In this document: one piece after another, positions 15,407-25,324 of the stretch
How positions within the stretch are numbered: the stretch's first letter is position 1
Layout of the letters: each line of letters opens with the position of its first letter
The notes under the pieces: model-generated
What the model was told of the DNA's origin: nothing
The model's database searches: none
The model's input: only the letters and a program-made list of their open reading frames with translations
Position numbers and translations under genes: made by a program
Assembly (NCBI GenBank): GCA_040797845.1
Contig: JBFNFA010000008.1
Location: forward strand, 1-64,000
Source of the DNA: Clostridium_AW sp040797845
GTDB lineage: Bacteria; Bacillota; Clostridia; Clostridiales; Clostridiaceae
Direction: 5' to 3'
Length of the DNA stretch: 64,000 nucleotides

Positions 15407-17701
15407 ATGGCTATAAATAAAGAACAATTTGAGATGGAGAAAAAGAGCTTAGACAATACTATGTCTTGGCTAGAAAAAGAGATAGTTTATCTAGAGGATA
15501 GTGAAGAAAACATAGATAAAAAGGTTCTTCAATTAAAAAAGAAATCCAAAGGGAAATACAATATTGAATTACAATCTTTTTTAAAGATACAAGATAATTT
15601 AAAGGATAAAATAAGTAATTATAGAGAATCAAAGGATAAACCATATTTTGCTAAAATAGACTTTAGGGAAAAATTAAGGGATGAAGAAAGCTTTTATATT
15701 GGAAAGATTGGGCTTACAGATGAGAGGGAAAAGGAAGAAAGAGTAATTGACTGGAGAGCGCCTATAGCAGATCTCTATTATAGTGGAACAGAAGGAGAAG
15801 TTAGCTACCAAGGTCCCTATGGAGAAATATCAGGAGAGCTTTTATTAAAAAGAAAGTTTTTAATAAAGGAAAGTGAATTAATAGATGTTTTCGATGAAGG
15901 AAAAGACCAAATAATTTTAAGGAGCTTAGCTAGTGGTGAAGAAGGGGAAGAATTAGAGGATGAATTTTTAAAAATTGCCCTTGAGGAGAGCAGCAATACT
16001 AAGCTAAAAGACATTGTTGCCACCATTCAAAAAGAGCAAAATGACATAATAAGAAGTGAAAAAAATAAAGTTATAATTGTACAAGGTTCAGCAGGTTCAG
16101 GGAAAACTACCATAGCCCTTCATAGATTGGCATATTTACTTTATAAATATAAAAATAAAATAGAACCAGAAGAGGTTCTAGTACTTGCACCAAATAAGTT
16201 GTTTTTAAACTATATATCAGAGGTACTTCCAAACTTAGGCGGGGGAGATGTACCTCAAAAGACCTTTGAAGATTGGGCAATGGATATTTTGAAAATAAAA
16301 ATGAAACTTTACAATAAAGATCAGAAACTAAGCTACATAATTGAGAATAGCCAAGAGGATGATATAAAGCATATTGTAAATGGAAGTAAGCTAAAGGGAA
16401 GTATTTTATTTAAAACTATTCTAGACAGATACATTAAATATGTAGAGTTTTCAGGTATCAGTTATGAAAATATTAGCGTAGGAGAGCATGTAATATTCTC
16501 AAGAAAAGAGATTAAAGAATTAATAGTAAAAAATTTAAAATATTTGCCATTACAAAAAAGAGTAGAAGAACTAAAAAGATATTTTAATGCTCAATTAAAG
16601 AATAGGTTAGAGAAAATAACTAATGGAATAGAAAAGGAGTATGATCATCTTCTGAAAAATATTAGGAATTCTGATGAGGAAGAGCTGATAAAAAGAGAAA
16701 AATTAGTATCCCTTTATGATGAGAAGGATGAGAAAATAGATAATATAAAAAAGGACAGTAAAAAAGCATTAAAAAACTTCTTTAATAACTTAGGAAAGAT
16801 TGATGTATTAGGACTTTATTATAATTTATTTGAAGATGAAGATTTATATCTTATGATGACCGATGAGTTAATACCAAAAAATTTATGGGATTATTTAAAG
16901 GATGAGTTAAAAAGTAATATTGAGAACAAAATTTTAGATAGAGATGATTTAGCATCACTTTTATATTTAAAATTGAAGCTACAAGGAAATGATTATCCTC
17001 TATATAAATATATGGTAGTAGACGAAGGACAGGATTATAGTAAATTTGAAGTGCTTGTATTAAATTCTTCAGTGGTAAACGATGCATTTACCATAGTTGG
17101 AGATGTGGGGCAAAGCATATATTACTATAGGGGAATCAATAGATGGGATGGTTTAATTAAAGATGTCTATAAAGGTGAAGGGGAATATATATCCCTATCA
17201 CAAAGCTATCGTTCCACTATTGAAATTGTAAACTTTGCTAATAAAGTACTTACTAAACAAGAAAATTTTTTAAAGCCAGCGAAACCAGTTTTAAGACATG
17301 GAATGGAACCAGCTATAATAAAATACAATGAGGATTTAGAATTAGTAAAAATCTTAAATGAAATAAGTAAAGAAGTTAAAGATAATAACAAGAAAACCAT
17401 GGCACTGATAGGCAAGGATATGAAGGAATGTAAAGAGATACAGGAAAAACTGGTTAAAAATAAAATAAAAGGTTGGAAGCTAATAAAAGAAGATAAAGGA
17501 CAAATGGAATATGAAAGGATAATAATACCTTCCTATATGACTAAAGGATTAGAGTTTGATTGCTCAATAGTATATAATTGCAATAAGAGCAACTATTCAA
17601 ATAATGAATTGGATAAGAAACTATTGTATGTGGTTTTAACTAGAGCACTTCATATGGAATATGTTTTATATAAGGATGAGATTTCAGAGTTGTTAGTTTA
17701 A
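15407..17701 (+). CDS. helD: HelD-like UvrD-family helicase
   Basis: A superfamily 1 helicase-like ATPase of 764 residues. An N-terminal coiled coil (residues 1-70) precedes motif I (GSAGSGKTTIALHRLAYLL, about 225), a long central helical insertion, motif II (VVDEGQDYS), motif III (GDVGQSIYYYRG) and the C-terminal TKGLEFD and VLTRAL motifs. Length and the N-terminal coiled-coil arm match Gram-positive HelD, which removes stalled RNA polymerase from DNA rather than unwinding DNA. The ATG at 15407 follows GGAGGGATTTT; a frame opening at 15386 would include that site. A general UvrD or DNA helicase IV role is the alternative. Confidence 0.82.
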   Translation: MAINKEQFEMEKKSLDNTMSWLEKEIVYLEDSEENIDKKVLQLKKKSKGKYNIELQSFLKIQDNLKDKISNYRESKDKPYFAKIDFREKLRDEESFYIGKIGLTDEREKEERVIDWRAPIADLYYSGTEGEVSYQGPYGEISGELLLKRKFLIKESELIDVFDEGKDQIILRSLASGEEGEELEDEFLKIALEESSNTKLKDIVATIQKEQNDIIRSEKNKVIIVQGSAGSGKTTIALHRLAYLLYKYKNKIEPEEVLVLAPNKLFLNYISEVLPNLGGGDVPQKTFEDWAMDILKIKMKLYNKDQKLSYIIENSQEDDIKHIVNGSKLKGSILFKTILDRYIKYVEFSGISYENISVGEHVIFSRKEIKELIVKNLKYLPLQKRVEELKRYFNAQLKNRLEKITNGIEKEYDHLLKNIRNSDEEELIKREKLVSLYDEKDEKIDNIKKDSKKALKNFFNNLGKIDVLGLYYNLFEDEDLYLMMTDELIPKNLWDYLKDELKSNIENKILDRDDLASLLYLKLKLQGNDYPLYKYMVVDEGQDYSKFEVLVLNSSVVNDAFTIVGDVGQSIYYYRGINRWDGLIKDVYKGEGEYISLSQSYRSTIEIVNFANKVLTKQENFLKPAKPVLRHGMEPAIIKYNEDLELVKILNEISKEVKDNNKKTMALIGKDMKECKEIQEKLVKNKIKGWKLIKEDKGQMEYERIIIPSYMTKGLEFDCSIVYNCNKSNYSNNELDKKLLYVVLTRALHMEYVLYKDEISELLV

Positions 17702-17717
17702 TTAATATTTAAAAAGT

Positions 17718-17743
17718 AAAAGGCGGCAGAAATGCCGCCTTTT
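17718..17743. terminator. Bidirectional terminator after helD
   Basis: GC-rich stem AAAAGGCGGCA / TGCCGCCTTTT with a 4-nt loop between convergent genes; the strongest terminator of the backbone part. Confidence 0.92.
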
Positions 17744-17785
17744 GATAAAATTTATTTTAATAATTATTGATTATTGATTATTCGA

Positions 17786-18973
17786 TTATTCAGTAGCATA
17801 ATCATCAAAATAACCTTGTATTAAAACTATAGGAGTTCCTTTGTCACCACTTCCGCTAACTAGGTCGCATAAGCTTCCTAAAAGATCTGTTAGCTGTCTT
17901 GGAGTAGTACCTTGTGTTTCCATGCTTCCAACTAAGTGGCTTGACTTAGTCTTAATTTTTTCTCTTATGGCACTAGCAGCATCTTCTCCTTTTAAATTAG
18001 CTAGATCATTATCTGCAAGATATTTAAGTTTGATTTCATTAGGAGTGCCACTTAAACCAGAAGTATATGCAGGAGACACAATTGGGTCAGCAAGTTCCCA
18101 TATTTTACAAACAGGATCTTTAAATGCTCCATCACCGTAAACCATAACTTCTATTTTTTTGCCTGTAAGTTCTAGTAGTGATTTTTGAATTTCATCTACT
18201 ATTGGCTGGCAATCTCTAGGAAATAGCTTTAACTTTTCATCTGTTGATTTATTTGACCCAAGAAGGCCATATGTAGGATTATAGCCATTGCCTTTTATTG
18301 GAGTAGTGCATATGTCATCTAGACCATAAACTATTTCTGCACCAGCTTTTAAAAGTAAGTTTTTAGTCCTTTTTCTTGTATGAATGTCTGCAACTAAAAC
18401 TTCTTTTGTATGGTTTAATATATATCGAGGGTCATTTCCAAGGTAAATACATATATTTTCTTCACCAACTATTTCTTTATAAGCTTTAATATAGTCTATA
18501 CCAGTAAATTTATGTTTAACTTCTTCACCAAAAAGTTCTCTATATTTATCTTCTGTTAAAACATCGTTATAAGGGTCTATGCCTAACTCATCCATCTTAT
18601 CCATGTCCATTAATTGATTGCCAACTTCATCAGAAGGGTAACTTAATAAAAGGTGAACTTTCTTACCGCTTCTTGCAATTCCTTTTAATATTGTGGAGAA
18701 TCTATTTCTGCTAAGTATAGGGAAAACTATACCGATCTCTCCTTTGAATTTTGAATTTATATCTTCAGCAATTTCATCAACAGTTACATAGTTTCCTTGG
18801 GCTCTTGCTACTAAAGATTCTGTTATTCCAATTACATCTCTATCTCTTAGAGAATAATTATCTTCTTTAGCGGAATTTATTACTGTATCTACTACAATTT
18901 TAACTAAATCGTCTCCTTCTTTTATGATTGGAGCTCTAAGGCCTTTAGCATTTGTACCTATTGTTCTTGTCAT
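17786..18973 (-). CDS. CofE-like coenzyme F420-0:L-glutamate ligase family protein
   Basis: This 395-residue protein has the F420 ligase fold layout: an N-terminal segment (IGTNAKGLRAPIIKEGDDL), the ITESLVARAQGNYV motif near residue 50, and a conserved C-terminal part with YGDGAFKDP, QGTTPRQLTDLL and GSGDKGTP. In methanogens and actinobacteria CofE adds glutamates to F420-0 with GTP. No other F420 gene is visible here and clostridia generally lack F420, so the natural substrate is probably something else. AGGAGG lies 8 nt before the ATG. It converges with helD and diverges from a small membrane protein gene. Confidence 0.75.
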   Translation of the reverse strand: MTRTIGTNAKGLRAPIIKEGDDLVKIVVDTVINSAKEDNYSLRDRDVIGITESLVARAQGNYVTVDEIAEDINSKFKGEIGIVFPILSRNRFSTILKGIARSGKKVHLLLSYPSDEVGNQLMDMDKMDELGIDPYNDVLTEDKYRELFGEEVKHKFTGIDYIKAYKEIVGEENICIYLGNDPRYILNHTKEVLVADIHTRKRTKNLLLKAGAEIVYGLDDICTTPIKGNGYNPTYGLLGSNKSTDEKLKLFPRDCQPIVDEIQKSLLELTGKKIEVMVYGDGAFKDPVCKIWELADPIVSPAYTSGLSGTPNEIKLKYLADNDLANLKGEDAASAIREKIKTKSSHLVGSMETQGTTPRQLTDLLGSLCDLVSGSGDKGTPIVLIQGYFDDYATE

Positions 18974-19132
18974 TTATATTCCTCCTAAAAAGAAATTTAC
19001 GTACTATATCATTCTACAACATTTATACGAACTTTTCATTAGAAATTCAATAAAATTTTCTGTTTTTATTGGTAGACTTAATATATAATAGAGTTAATAT
19101 TATATATTTTTAAAGGTATGGAGGACTTACAT

Positions 19133-19402
19133 ATGAAAAAATTTTGGCTTTTAACTTTAGGGGCAGTAGGAATAGCAGCAATCTGGGGCTATTTTTTAGA
19201 CTTAAGACACGGAAATATGGCGGGATTCATAGCAAAGATATTCCTTGTTTTTGCCTTCATGGTTGGTTTTCAGTTTTCCATGAGAAGAACGCAAAAGAAA
19301 AGTAATGATAACGTAAGCAATGAAACTAATAATATTAATAAAACTAATAATGTGAATAAATCCAACAAAGCTTCTAAAGGGAAAAAGAAAAATAAAAAAT
19401 AA
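19133..19402 (+). CDS. Small membrane protein with Asn/Lys-rich tail
   Basis: Two hydrophobic segments (about residues 3-22 and 30-48) are followed by a polar, low-complexity tail of Asn, Lys, Ser and Thr ending in GKKKNKK. It is 89 residues long. The ATG at 19133 is preceded by ATGGAGGAC at good spacing; the in-frame ATG at 19118 overlaps that site and is less likely. No family recognised. The basic tail suggests a cytoplasmic interaction with RNA, phosphate groups or the membrane. Confidence 0.6.
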   Translation: MKKFWLLTLGAVGIAAIWGYFLDLRHGNMAGFIAKIFLVFAFMVGFQFSMRRTQKKSNDNVSNETNNINKTNNVNKSNKASKGKKKNKK

Positions 19403-19428
19403 AAAGTTAATTTACATTAAATATGAGG

Positions 19429-19466
19429 AAAACCCAATAAATGATATCATGCATTTATTGGGTTTT
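19429..19466. terminator. Bidirectional terminator
   Basis: AAAACCCAATAAATG pairs perfectly with CATTTATTGGGTTTT around an 8-nt centre, between convergent genes. Confidence 0.9.
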
Positions 19467-19471
19467 ATCCT

Positions 19472-20368
19472 TTATGTTGTTTTATTATAAAAATACATTT
19501 TTCCATCCTCTATGGAGCAATCTATTTTGCCTTGATTGTATAAATAGCTAACAAGGGCAGATACAGAGGAAAAATTCAAATGATATTGAGTAAATCCCAT
19601 AGACAAATCATTTAATATGGCCAAATTTTGAAGTATATCTTCTTTAGTCATTGGTCCATCTAAAAGATCTAATATTTGTTCTATAAAATAATTTATATTA
19701 TTTAAATTATGCTGTATTAAATCTTTAATCTGATCTTTAAGAATCATTTCATTACTATGGGCAAGTATAAAGTAATCGCAATCTATATCATTAATAATGT
19801 TTAGAGTATTTATACTTTCTTCGATGTCGTAAAGGTATGGCAATGAGTATTTATCTATGATTTCATCACTAAATAGAGCATCTCCTAAGAAGCATACTTT
19901 CTCAGGGGTAATAAATCCTATATGTTCTTGAGAGTGTCCTTTTAAAGCCAATACTTCAAATTTTTCATCATTTATTTTATTTACTCCATAATCTAATATA
20001 AAATCTACATCAAATTTTTTAGTAATTCTTTTTAATCCTTTTATAGGTATAGAGTTTGATAAAATACAGGGATATAGTTCAGGATTTTCCATAAATATTT
20101 TTTCTTTAGCTGAAGTAAAGATCAAAGAACCTGGGTAATTTTCTTTAAAATAAGAATTTCCACCACAATGGTCCACGTGATTGTGAGTATTAATTATATA
20201 TTTTGGATGGAGGTTATTTTGTATTAATACTTCATCAATTTTTCGTGCTTGAGAGTTATTAATTCCTGTATCTACTAGCAAACAATTTTTATTTTTAAAA
20301 ACATAAACTCCAATATTTGTAGGGGCATTTATGTAATAAGTATTTCCTTTAATTTTAATTAAGTCCAT
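19472..20368 (-). CDS. Metallo-beta-lactamase fold hydrolase
   Basis: A cytoplasmic two-metal hydrolase of 298 residues. The zinc-binding signature THNHVDH is at about residue 62, with further ligands in LKGHSQEHIGF (about 140), an Asp in FLGDALFSDE (about 155) and ILAHSNE (about 205). The C-terminal 80 residues form a helical region that may be a small winged-helix-like extension (DLLDGPMTKEDILQNLA). Glyoxalase II-like or RNase Z-like substrates are possible; the substrate cannot be told from this sequence. It is monocistronic. Confidence 0.8.
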   Translation of the reverse strand: MDLIKIKGNTYYINAPTNIGVYVFKNKNCLLVDTGINNSQARKIDEVLIQNNLHPKYIINTHNHVDHCGGNSYFKENYPGSLIFTSAKEKIFMENPELYPCILSNSIPIKGLKRITKKFDVDFILDYGVNKINDEKFEVLALKGHSQEHIGFITPEKVCFLGDALFSDEIIDKYSLPYLYDIEESINTLNIINDIDCDYFILAHSNEMILKDQIKDLIQHNLNNINYFIEQILDLLDGPMTKEDILQNLAILNDLSMGFTQYHLNFSSVSALVSYLYNQGKIDCSIEDGKMYFYNKTT

Positions 20369-20531
20369 TCTGTCACATCCTAAAAAATAATTTATTTAAT
20401 AAGTATAACATCTTTTTACGTGATTAATAAAGATATTTAAGCATACAATATATAAGAAACTTTTATAAAATATTTATAGTATTTGTGATATAATATTATA
20501 AATAACATTCCATTTAAACGGGGGTATGATT

Positions 20532-20801
20532 ATGAAAGTAATAAAAAGAGATAGAAGAACTCAAGATTTTGATGTTGATAAAATAAAAATCACTTTAATA
20601 AGAGCGGCGGAAGAAGCTAAAGCACCATTTAATGAATCAGACATTGAATTAATATTGAAAGTAATAAAAAAGACAATTTTAAATGATTTCAATGGCGTAG
20701 TAAGATCTAGAGAAATTAGATGCATAGTATTAGAAGAATTAAGAAAATTAGGTTTTGACAATGTAGCTGAACTGTATAACAACTATATTAAACATCATTA
20801 A
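20532..20801 (+). CDS. Stand-alone ATP-cone domain protein
   Basis: All 89 residues form one ATP-cone, the nucleotide-binding regulatory module found at the N-terminus of ribonucleotide reductases and in NrdR. The start VIKRDRRTQDFDVDKIKITL and the end GFDNVAELYNNYI are typical. There is no attached reductase or zinc ribbon, which is unusual: it may be a free nucleotide sensor acting on a partner protein (inference). The ATG at 20532 is 7 nt from GGGGG; the ATG at 20526 is too close. It is followed after 56 bp by pepV. Confidence 0.8.
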   Translation: MKVIKRDRRTQDFDVDKIKITLIRAAEEAKAPFNESDIELILKVIKKTILNDFNGVVRSREIRCIVLEELRKLGFDNVAELYNNYIKHH

Positions 20802-20857
20802 AACACATTATGTTTTAATAGTCAATTCTCCTAAAATAAATTGCTGGAGGTATAGAG

Positions 20858-22249
20858 ATGAAACTAAGCATAAAAATAAATGACTTGCGAGATAATATAA
20901 TAAAATCTACTCAAGAAATATTAAGAATTAAAAGTATAGAAGATGAGAGTAAAGAAGGGATGCCTTTTGGAGAAGGCGTTTCAAAAGCCTTAGAGTATGC
21001 CTTAAGCCTATCTAAAAAAATGGGATTCGAAACCAAAAATTTAGATGGATACATAGGGTATGCAGAATATGGAGAAGGTGAAGATTATATTGCTGTTTTA
21101 GGTCATTTAGATGTGGTTCCAGAAGGTGACGGCTGGAAATATCCACCTTATGGTGCGGAAATACATGAAGGCAAGATATATGCAAGAGGAGCATTAGATG
21201 ATAAAGGACCTATTATAGCAGCCCTATATGGATTGAAGGCAATAAAGGATATTGGTTTGCCTTTATCTAAAAGAGTTAGAATAATATTTGGAACAAACGA
21301 AGAAACTGGTTCCGGTGAGATGAAGTATTACTTAAAGCATGAAAAACCTCCAGTAGCAGGTTTTACACCAGATGCTATGTATCCTTTGATATTTGCAGAA
21401 AAAGGTATACTATCCTTTAATTTAACAAAAGAACTTAAGGTGTTAGAGACTGAAGATTTCTCTATAAAATATATCAAAGGTGGACAAAGAGTAAATATGG
21501 TTCCAGACTATTGTGAAGTTGGAATATGGTCAAGAGAAAAGGATGTAATTATAAAAGCATTGGATAAATTCAAGCAATTTAATGATTATAATTTAACTGC
21601 TCATATAAAGAGCGATATGTTAGTCATAAAATGCATTGGGATATCTGCTCATGGTAGCACTCCAGAACTAGGAGTTAATGCTATAATGCAAATGTTTAAG
21701 TTCTTAGAGACACTTCCTATTTGCAAAGCAGATATATTTGACTTTATAAAATTTATGAATGACAAAATTGGATGTGAAACTAATGGAAAATCCTTAGGAG
21801 TCCATCTAAAAGATGAGGACTCTGGAGAGTTAAGTTTTAATGTAGGGACTGTAGAATTAAAAGATGAAAAAATAGTGGTAAGAATTAATATAAGATATCC
21901 TGTATCATTTAAGATGGAAGATGTTGTAGGACCTATGGAAAAGGTCTTAAAAGATAGAGAAATAACAATGGAGGACATAAGTCATCAAAAACCTCTTTAT
22001 TTCCCTAAAGATCATCCACTTATAAAAACCTTACTAAGTGTTTACAGTGAACAAACAGGAGATAATAGAGAGCCTATAGCAATAGGCGGAGGAACTTATG
22101 CTAAGGAAATGCCAAATATAGTAGCATTTGGACCTATATTTCCCGGGAAACCCGATTTAGATCATCAAGCCAATGAATATATTGAGATTGAAGATTTAAT
22201 TATTAATACAAAAATTTATGCTCATGCCATATATGAATTAGCTAAATAA
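20858..22249 (+). CDS. pepV: Dipeptidase PepV (M20 family)
   Basis: A cytoplasmic zinc dipeptidase of 463 residues that finishes peptide breakdown. M20 marks are GHLDVVPEGDGW (metal-binding His and catalytic Asp, about residue 87), ARGALDDKGP (bridging Asp, about 118), GTNEETGSG (catalytic Glu-Glu, about 153), and a C-terminal His in DLDHQANEYIEIEDL. The lid domain HGSTPELGVNA is in place. CTGGAGG precedes the ATG. It works downstream of enzymes such as PepF, also in this window. Confidence 0.92.
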   Translation: MKLSIKINDLRDNIIKSTQEILRIKSIEDESKEGMPFGEGVSKALEYALSLSKKMGFETKNLDGYIGYAEYGEGEDYIAVLGHLDVVPEGDGWKYPPYGAEIHEGKIYARGALDDKGPIIAALYGLKAIKDIGLPLSKRVRIIFGTNEETGSGEMKYYLKHEKPPVAGFTPDAMYPLIFAEKGILSFNLTKELKVLETEDFSIKYIKGGQRVNMVPDYCEVGIWSREKDVIIKALDKFKQFNDYNLTAHIKSDMLVIKCIGISAHGSTPELGVNAIMQMFKFLETLPICKADIFDFIKFMNDKIGCETNGKSLGVHLKDEDSGELSFNVGTVELKDEKIVVRINIRYPVSFKMEDVVGPMEKVLKDREITMEDISHQKPLYFPKDHPLIKTLLSVYSEQTGDNREPIAIGGGTYAKEMPNIVAFGPIFPGKPDLDHQANEYIEIEDLIINTKIYAHAIYELAK

Positions 22250-22259
22250 GAATATTATT

Positions 22260-22291
22260 AAAAAGAATGGGATATTTTTCCTGTTCTTTTT
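22260..22291 (+). terminator. Terminator of pepV
   Basis: AAAAAGAATGGGA pairs with TCCTGTTCTTTTT (one G-U pair) and runs into T-rich sequence. Confidence 0.8.
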
Positions 22292-22396
22292 AATTTAAAT
22301 TAAAATTTAATAAAAAAATTCCTTTCTGTATATGAAATAGTTAATTATGGTGATATGATTGAATTGTCAGATAATATATTCAGAGGAGGGGTTCTG

Positions 22397-23176
22397 GTGC
22401 TGGCCAATGTTCATATAGTCTATAAAATAATTTTCTTATGTGCAGCAGGATTTTTGTCTGCTTTTGTTGATTCAATAGCAGGCGGCGGCGGTCTTATAAG
22501 TGTACCTGCCTATTTCATAATTGGTTTCCCAACACATTATACACTAGGAACAAATAAGTTTTCAGCTACTTGCGGTTCTTTAGTAAGTACAGCAAAATTT
22601 GCCCAATATGGTAAAGTGGACAAGGATATATTAAAAGTATTGCTTCCATTCACTTTACTTGGAGCAGCTACCGGAGTTTATACAGTACTTTTACTTGATT
22701 CAAATGTATTAAAACCTATTGTATTAACTTTGCTTTTGGGTGTAGGGGTTTATAGTTTCTTCTCTAAAACTGTAGGCATGGAAGATAACTTTGAAGGAAC
22801 TACTAAAAAAACTTTAATAATTGGTAGTATTTTTGCTTTTGCCATGGGATTTTATGATGGATTTTTTGGTCCAGGCGTAGGATCATTTTTAATTTTTGGA
22901 CTTATAAAAATATATGGTTTTGATTTTGTTAGGGCAAGCGGAAATGCAAAAGCTATGAATTTGATGAGTAATTTTACATCACTAGTGTTATTTGCAGTAA
23001 AGGGAAAGATATTTTACCTTATGGGAATACCAATGGCAATATTTATGACTATTGGCGCTCGTGTTGGAACAAAGCTAGCACTAAAAGAGGGGGCAAAATT
23101 TATAAAGCCTATTTTCGTAACTATGTCCTTAGCAGTAGCGGGAAAAATGATTTATGAAATGCTAATATTAAAATAA
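22397..23176 (+). CDS. TSUP (TauE/SafE) family permease
   Basis: An integral membrane protein of 259 residues with about eight hydrophobic segments. The family mark SAFVDSIAGGGGLISVPA is near the N-terminus, repeated in weaker form as MGFYDGFFGPGVGSFL, reflecting the internal duplication of TSUP carriers. Family members move sulfite, sulfonates or other organic anions; the cargo here is unknown. GTG at 22397 is chosen because AGAGGAGGGG lies 7 nt upstream and the first membrane segment then starts near residue 5; a frame from 22355 would include that site. It has no partner gene. Confidence 0.82.
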   Translation: MLANVHIVYKIIFLCAAGFLSAFVDSIAGGGGLISVPAYFIIGFPTHYTLGTNKFSATCGSLVSTAKFAQYGKVDKDILKVLLPFTLLGAATGVYTVLLLDSNVLKPIVLTLLLGVGVYSFFSKTVGMEDNFEGTTKKTLIIGSIFAFAMGFYDGFFGPGVGSFLIFGLIKIYGFDFVRASGNAKAMNLMSNFTSLVLFAVKGKIFYLMGIPMAIFMTIGARVGTKLALKEGAKFIKPIFVTMSLAVAGKMIYEMLILK

Positions 23177-23225
23177 TTTTTAAAGAATTAATATTTCGAA
23201 ATTAAAGGTTAAAAGTTAAGAAATT

Positions 23226-23297
23226 AAGAATGAAAAATGAAGAGTTAGGGAAGGGATTTTATATTTATAAATCTCTCCATTTACTCTTCATTCTTCA
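23226..23297. terminator. Large inverted repeat between convergent genes
   Basis: Arms GAATGAAAAATGAAGAGT and its near-complement around 23283-23299 enclose a second stem (AGGGATTT with AAATCTCT). It sits between a plus-strand and a minus-strand gene and can end both. Confidence 0.7.
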
Positions 23298-25115
23298 CTA
23301 TTTAAGAAGATTATATTTCAAAATCAAATCAGAATATTCTAATTCATTTATAACACTTTCTTTAAAAGAAGTTAGTTTTTCATTTTCAGGAATTTTATTT
23401 CCAGTATTCATATCATAGAATGAATTATCCGCGGATAAATAGAAAACTTCACCATTTGTAAAGGAACCATTCCTAAAAATAACTTTTCCTTCTTCTGAGT
23501 TAAACAAGTCTCTTCCCATCATATTTTCAGTTGGTAAGTTAAAAATATTAGCTAAAGTAGGATAAAGATCTACTTGTCCACTATATATTTCATATACTCC
23601 TTTGTGTTGATCTTGGGGAAAATGTATCATTAATGGAACTTTGTTTAGTTCCATCCATTGTAATTCTGTAAAATCATTAACGCCTAAAAATTTAGCCAGT
23701 TCACCTTTGTTTTCTTTTGGTATAGCATAATGATCTCCATACAGCACTAAAATTGAGTTATCTAATGTTCCATTCTTTTCTAATTCATCTATAAACATTC
23801 CAAGTTGTTTATCTGTATAGTGAATAGATTTTAAATAGTTTCCAAGAAGAGTTCCTTCAAATTCTCCAACTGGGAAATCTCCGTACTTTTCCGTGTCTTC
23901 ATAAGGGAAATGACTAGTCAATGTAACCAAAAAGGAATAGTAAGGTTCCTTTAGGTCATCCATTTTTTTTAGACTCTGTTTAAAGAAAGATTCATCACTT
24001 AACCCTAGGCCTATGCTTTCATCAATATTATAGTCTTTTTGTCCATGAAACTCTTGAAAACCGTACTTAGGAAACATTATATTTCTATTCCAAAAATTAT
24101 CTCTAAAACCGTGAAAAGCACTTGTATTATAACCTTTTTCTGCTAAGGCTTCTGGTAATGCATTAAACTCGTTATTAGTATATAAATAAGTAACAGAACC
24201 TGATGGAGTAGGGTATAGGGAGTTGTTTGATATAAACTCTGCATCTGAAGTTCCACCAGAAGCGGTTTGATAGAAGTAATTATTAAAATAAGCGCTTCGT
24301 TTCATAAGTTTATTTAAATTAGGGGTTATTTCCTTTCCCATTATGGTTTTATCTATAGCGAAACCTTGCAATGCTTCTACTTGAATCATAATAAGATTTT
24401 TGCCATCTCCTATTCCTTTTAAGTTTTCTGAAGACTTTTTAGAGTTACTAACTAAAAAACTATTCATTGCTTCTTTAGTTTCTTTGGAAATAGGAATTTT
24501 TTTACTAATGGAATTGACAGCCAAATTATAACCATCTAAAAGGTGATAGTTTACCCCTCCAAGCTTAGTGGTAACATAAACCTTGTTATACATAGTGCTT
24601 AAAAGCCTAGGTTGTTCTTTAGATAAATCATATATTTTAATTGCACTTGCTGTAGTTCCAACTAACAATAAAGCAAGAGAAATTACCAATCTAGATTTAA
24701 AATTTATAGCTTTTAATTCATGACCTTTATATAATCTATGAATTATCAAGAATATGAAAATATCTATAAAGTAGAGAAAGTCTGTAGGCTTAAGTAAACT
24801 CCCAACACTATTCTTTACAGCACCTAGTTGAAAGCCATTTAATATAACAGGTAAAGATATAAGATCTTTAAAATATCTAAAATAATTTAAATCAGCTACT
24901 ATAAATAGGGTAATAATTATATTAAACACAGTATAAATTTTAAATCTTTTATCTTTACTAAATAAAAATCCAATAGCAGCAAATAATAGAACAGAGGATA
25001 GTACTGGAATAAAAATAGATTTATATGTGAAGTAGCCTTTTTCTATTTCCTTACCAAAAAATAATAACTTTATGGTTACGGTAAATATGAATGAGATTAA
25101 ATCTAATCCTGGCAT
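23298..25115 (-). CDS. LtaS-like phosphoglycerol transferase (sulfatase/alkaline phosphatase superfamily)
   Basis: Five N-terminal membrane segments (residues 1-190) anchor an extracellular sulfatase-fold domain; 605 residues in total. The domain opens with KNLIMIQVEALQGF (first metal Glu), the nucleophile Thr lies in SGGTSDAEFI, and later metal ligands are LVTLTSHFPY and LYGDHYAIP. LtaS builds the glycerolphosphate chain of lipoteichoic acid; clostridial relatives make similar or modified polymers. The ATG at 25115 sits 6 nt from GAGGAGG. It could be a primase-like or polymer-specific paralogue; no glycolipid gene adjoins. Confidence 0.87.
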   Translation of the reverse strand: MPGLDLISFIFTVTIKLLFFGKEIEKGYFTYKSIFIPVLSSVLLFAAIGFLFSKDKRFKIYTVFNIIITLFIVADLNYFRYFKDLISLPVILNGFQLGAVKNSVGSLLKPTDFLYFIDIFIFLIIHRLYKGHELKAINFKSRLVISLALLLVGTTASAIKIYDLSKEQPRLLSTMYNKVYVTTKLGGVNYHLLDGYNLAVNSISKKIPISKETKEAMNSFLVSNSKKSSENLKGIGDGKNLIMIQVEALQGFAIDKTIMGKEITPNLNKLMKRSAYFNNYFYQTASGGTSDAEFISNNSLYPTPSGSVTYLYTNNEFNALPEALAEKGYNTSAFHGFRDNFWNRNIMFPKYGFQEFHGQKDYNIDESIGLGLSDESFFKQSLKKMDDLKEPYYSFLVTLTSHFPYEDTEKYGDFPVGEFEGTLLGNYLKSIHYTDKQLGMFIDELEKNGTLDNSILVLYGDHYAIPKENKGELAKFLGVNDFTELQWMELNKVPLMIHFPQDQHKGVYEIYSGQVDLYPTLANIFNLPTENMMGRDLFNSEEGKVIFRNGSFTNGEVFYLSADNSFYDMNTGNKIPENEKLTSFKESVINELEYSDLILKYNLLK

Positions 25116-25324
25116 CACAAACCTCCTCAAAATAAATTACACTAATTAATATTATATTTTATAAATGTTACTTATAAGAAAACAAATTGTAAAATTTTTT
25201 ATGTGAATAACATTTTATAATTTATTCATAAATTAGTCAACGGTTCAGTATTTACTTTACAATCATACTATTGCATAATAGTATTTGTATCAAAATTACA
25301 GAAAAAGAGATTGGAGGATTATAT

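Noticed and set aside
19472..20368. Beta-lactamase resistance function
   Set aside because: The metallo-beta-lactamase fold is shared by many hydrolases; there is no signal peptide and no substrate-specific mark.
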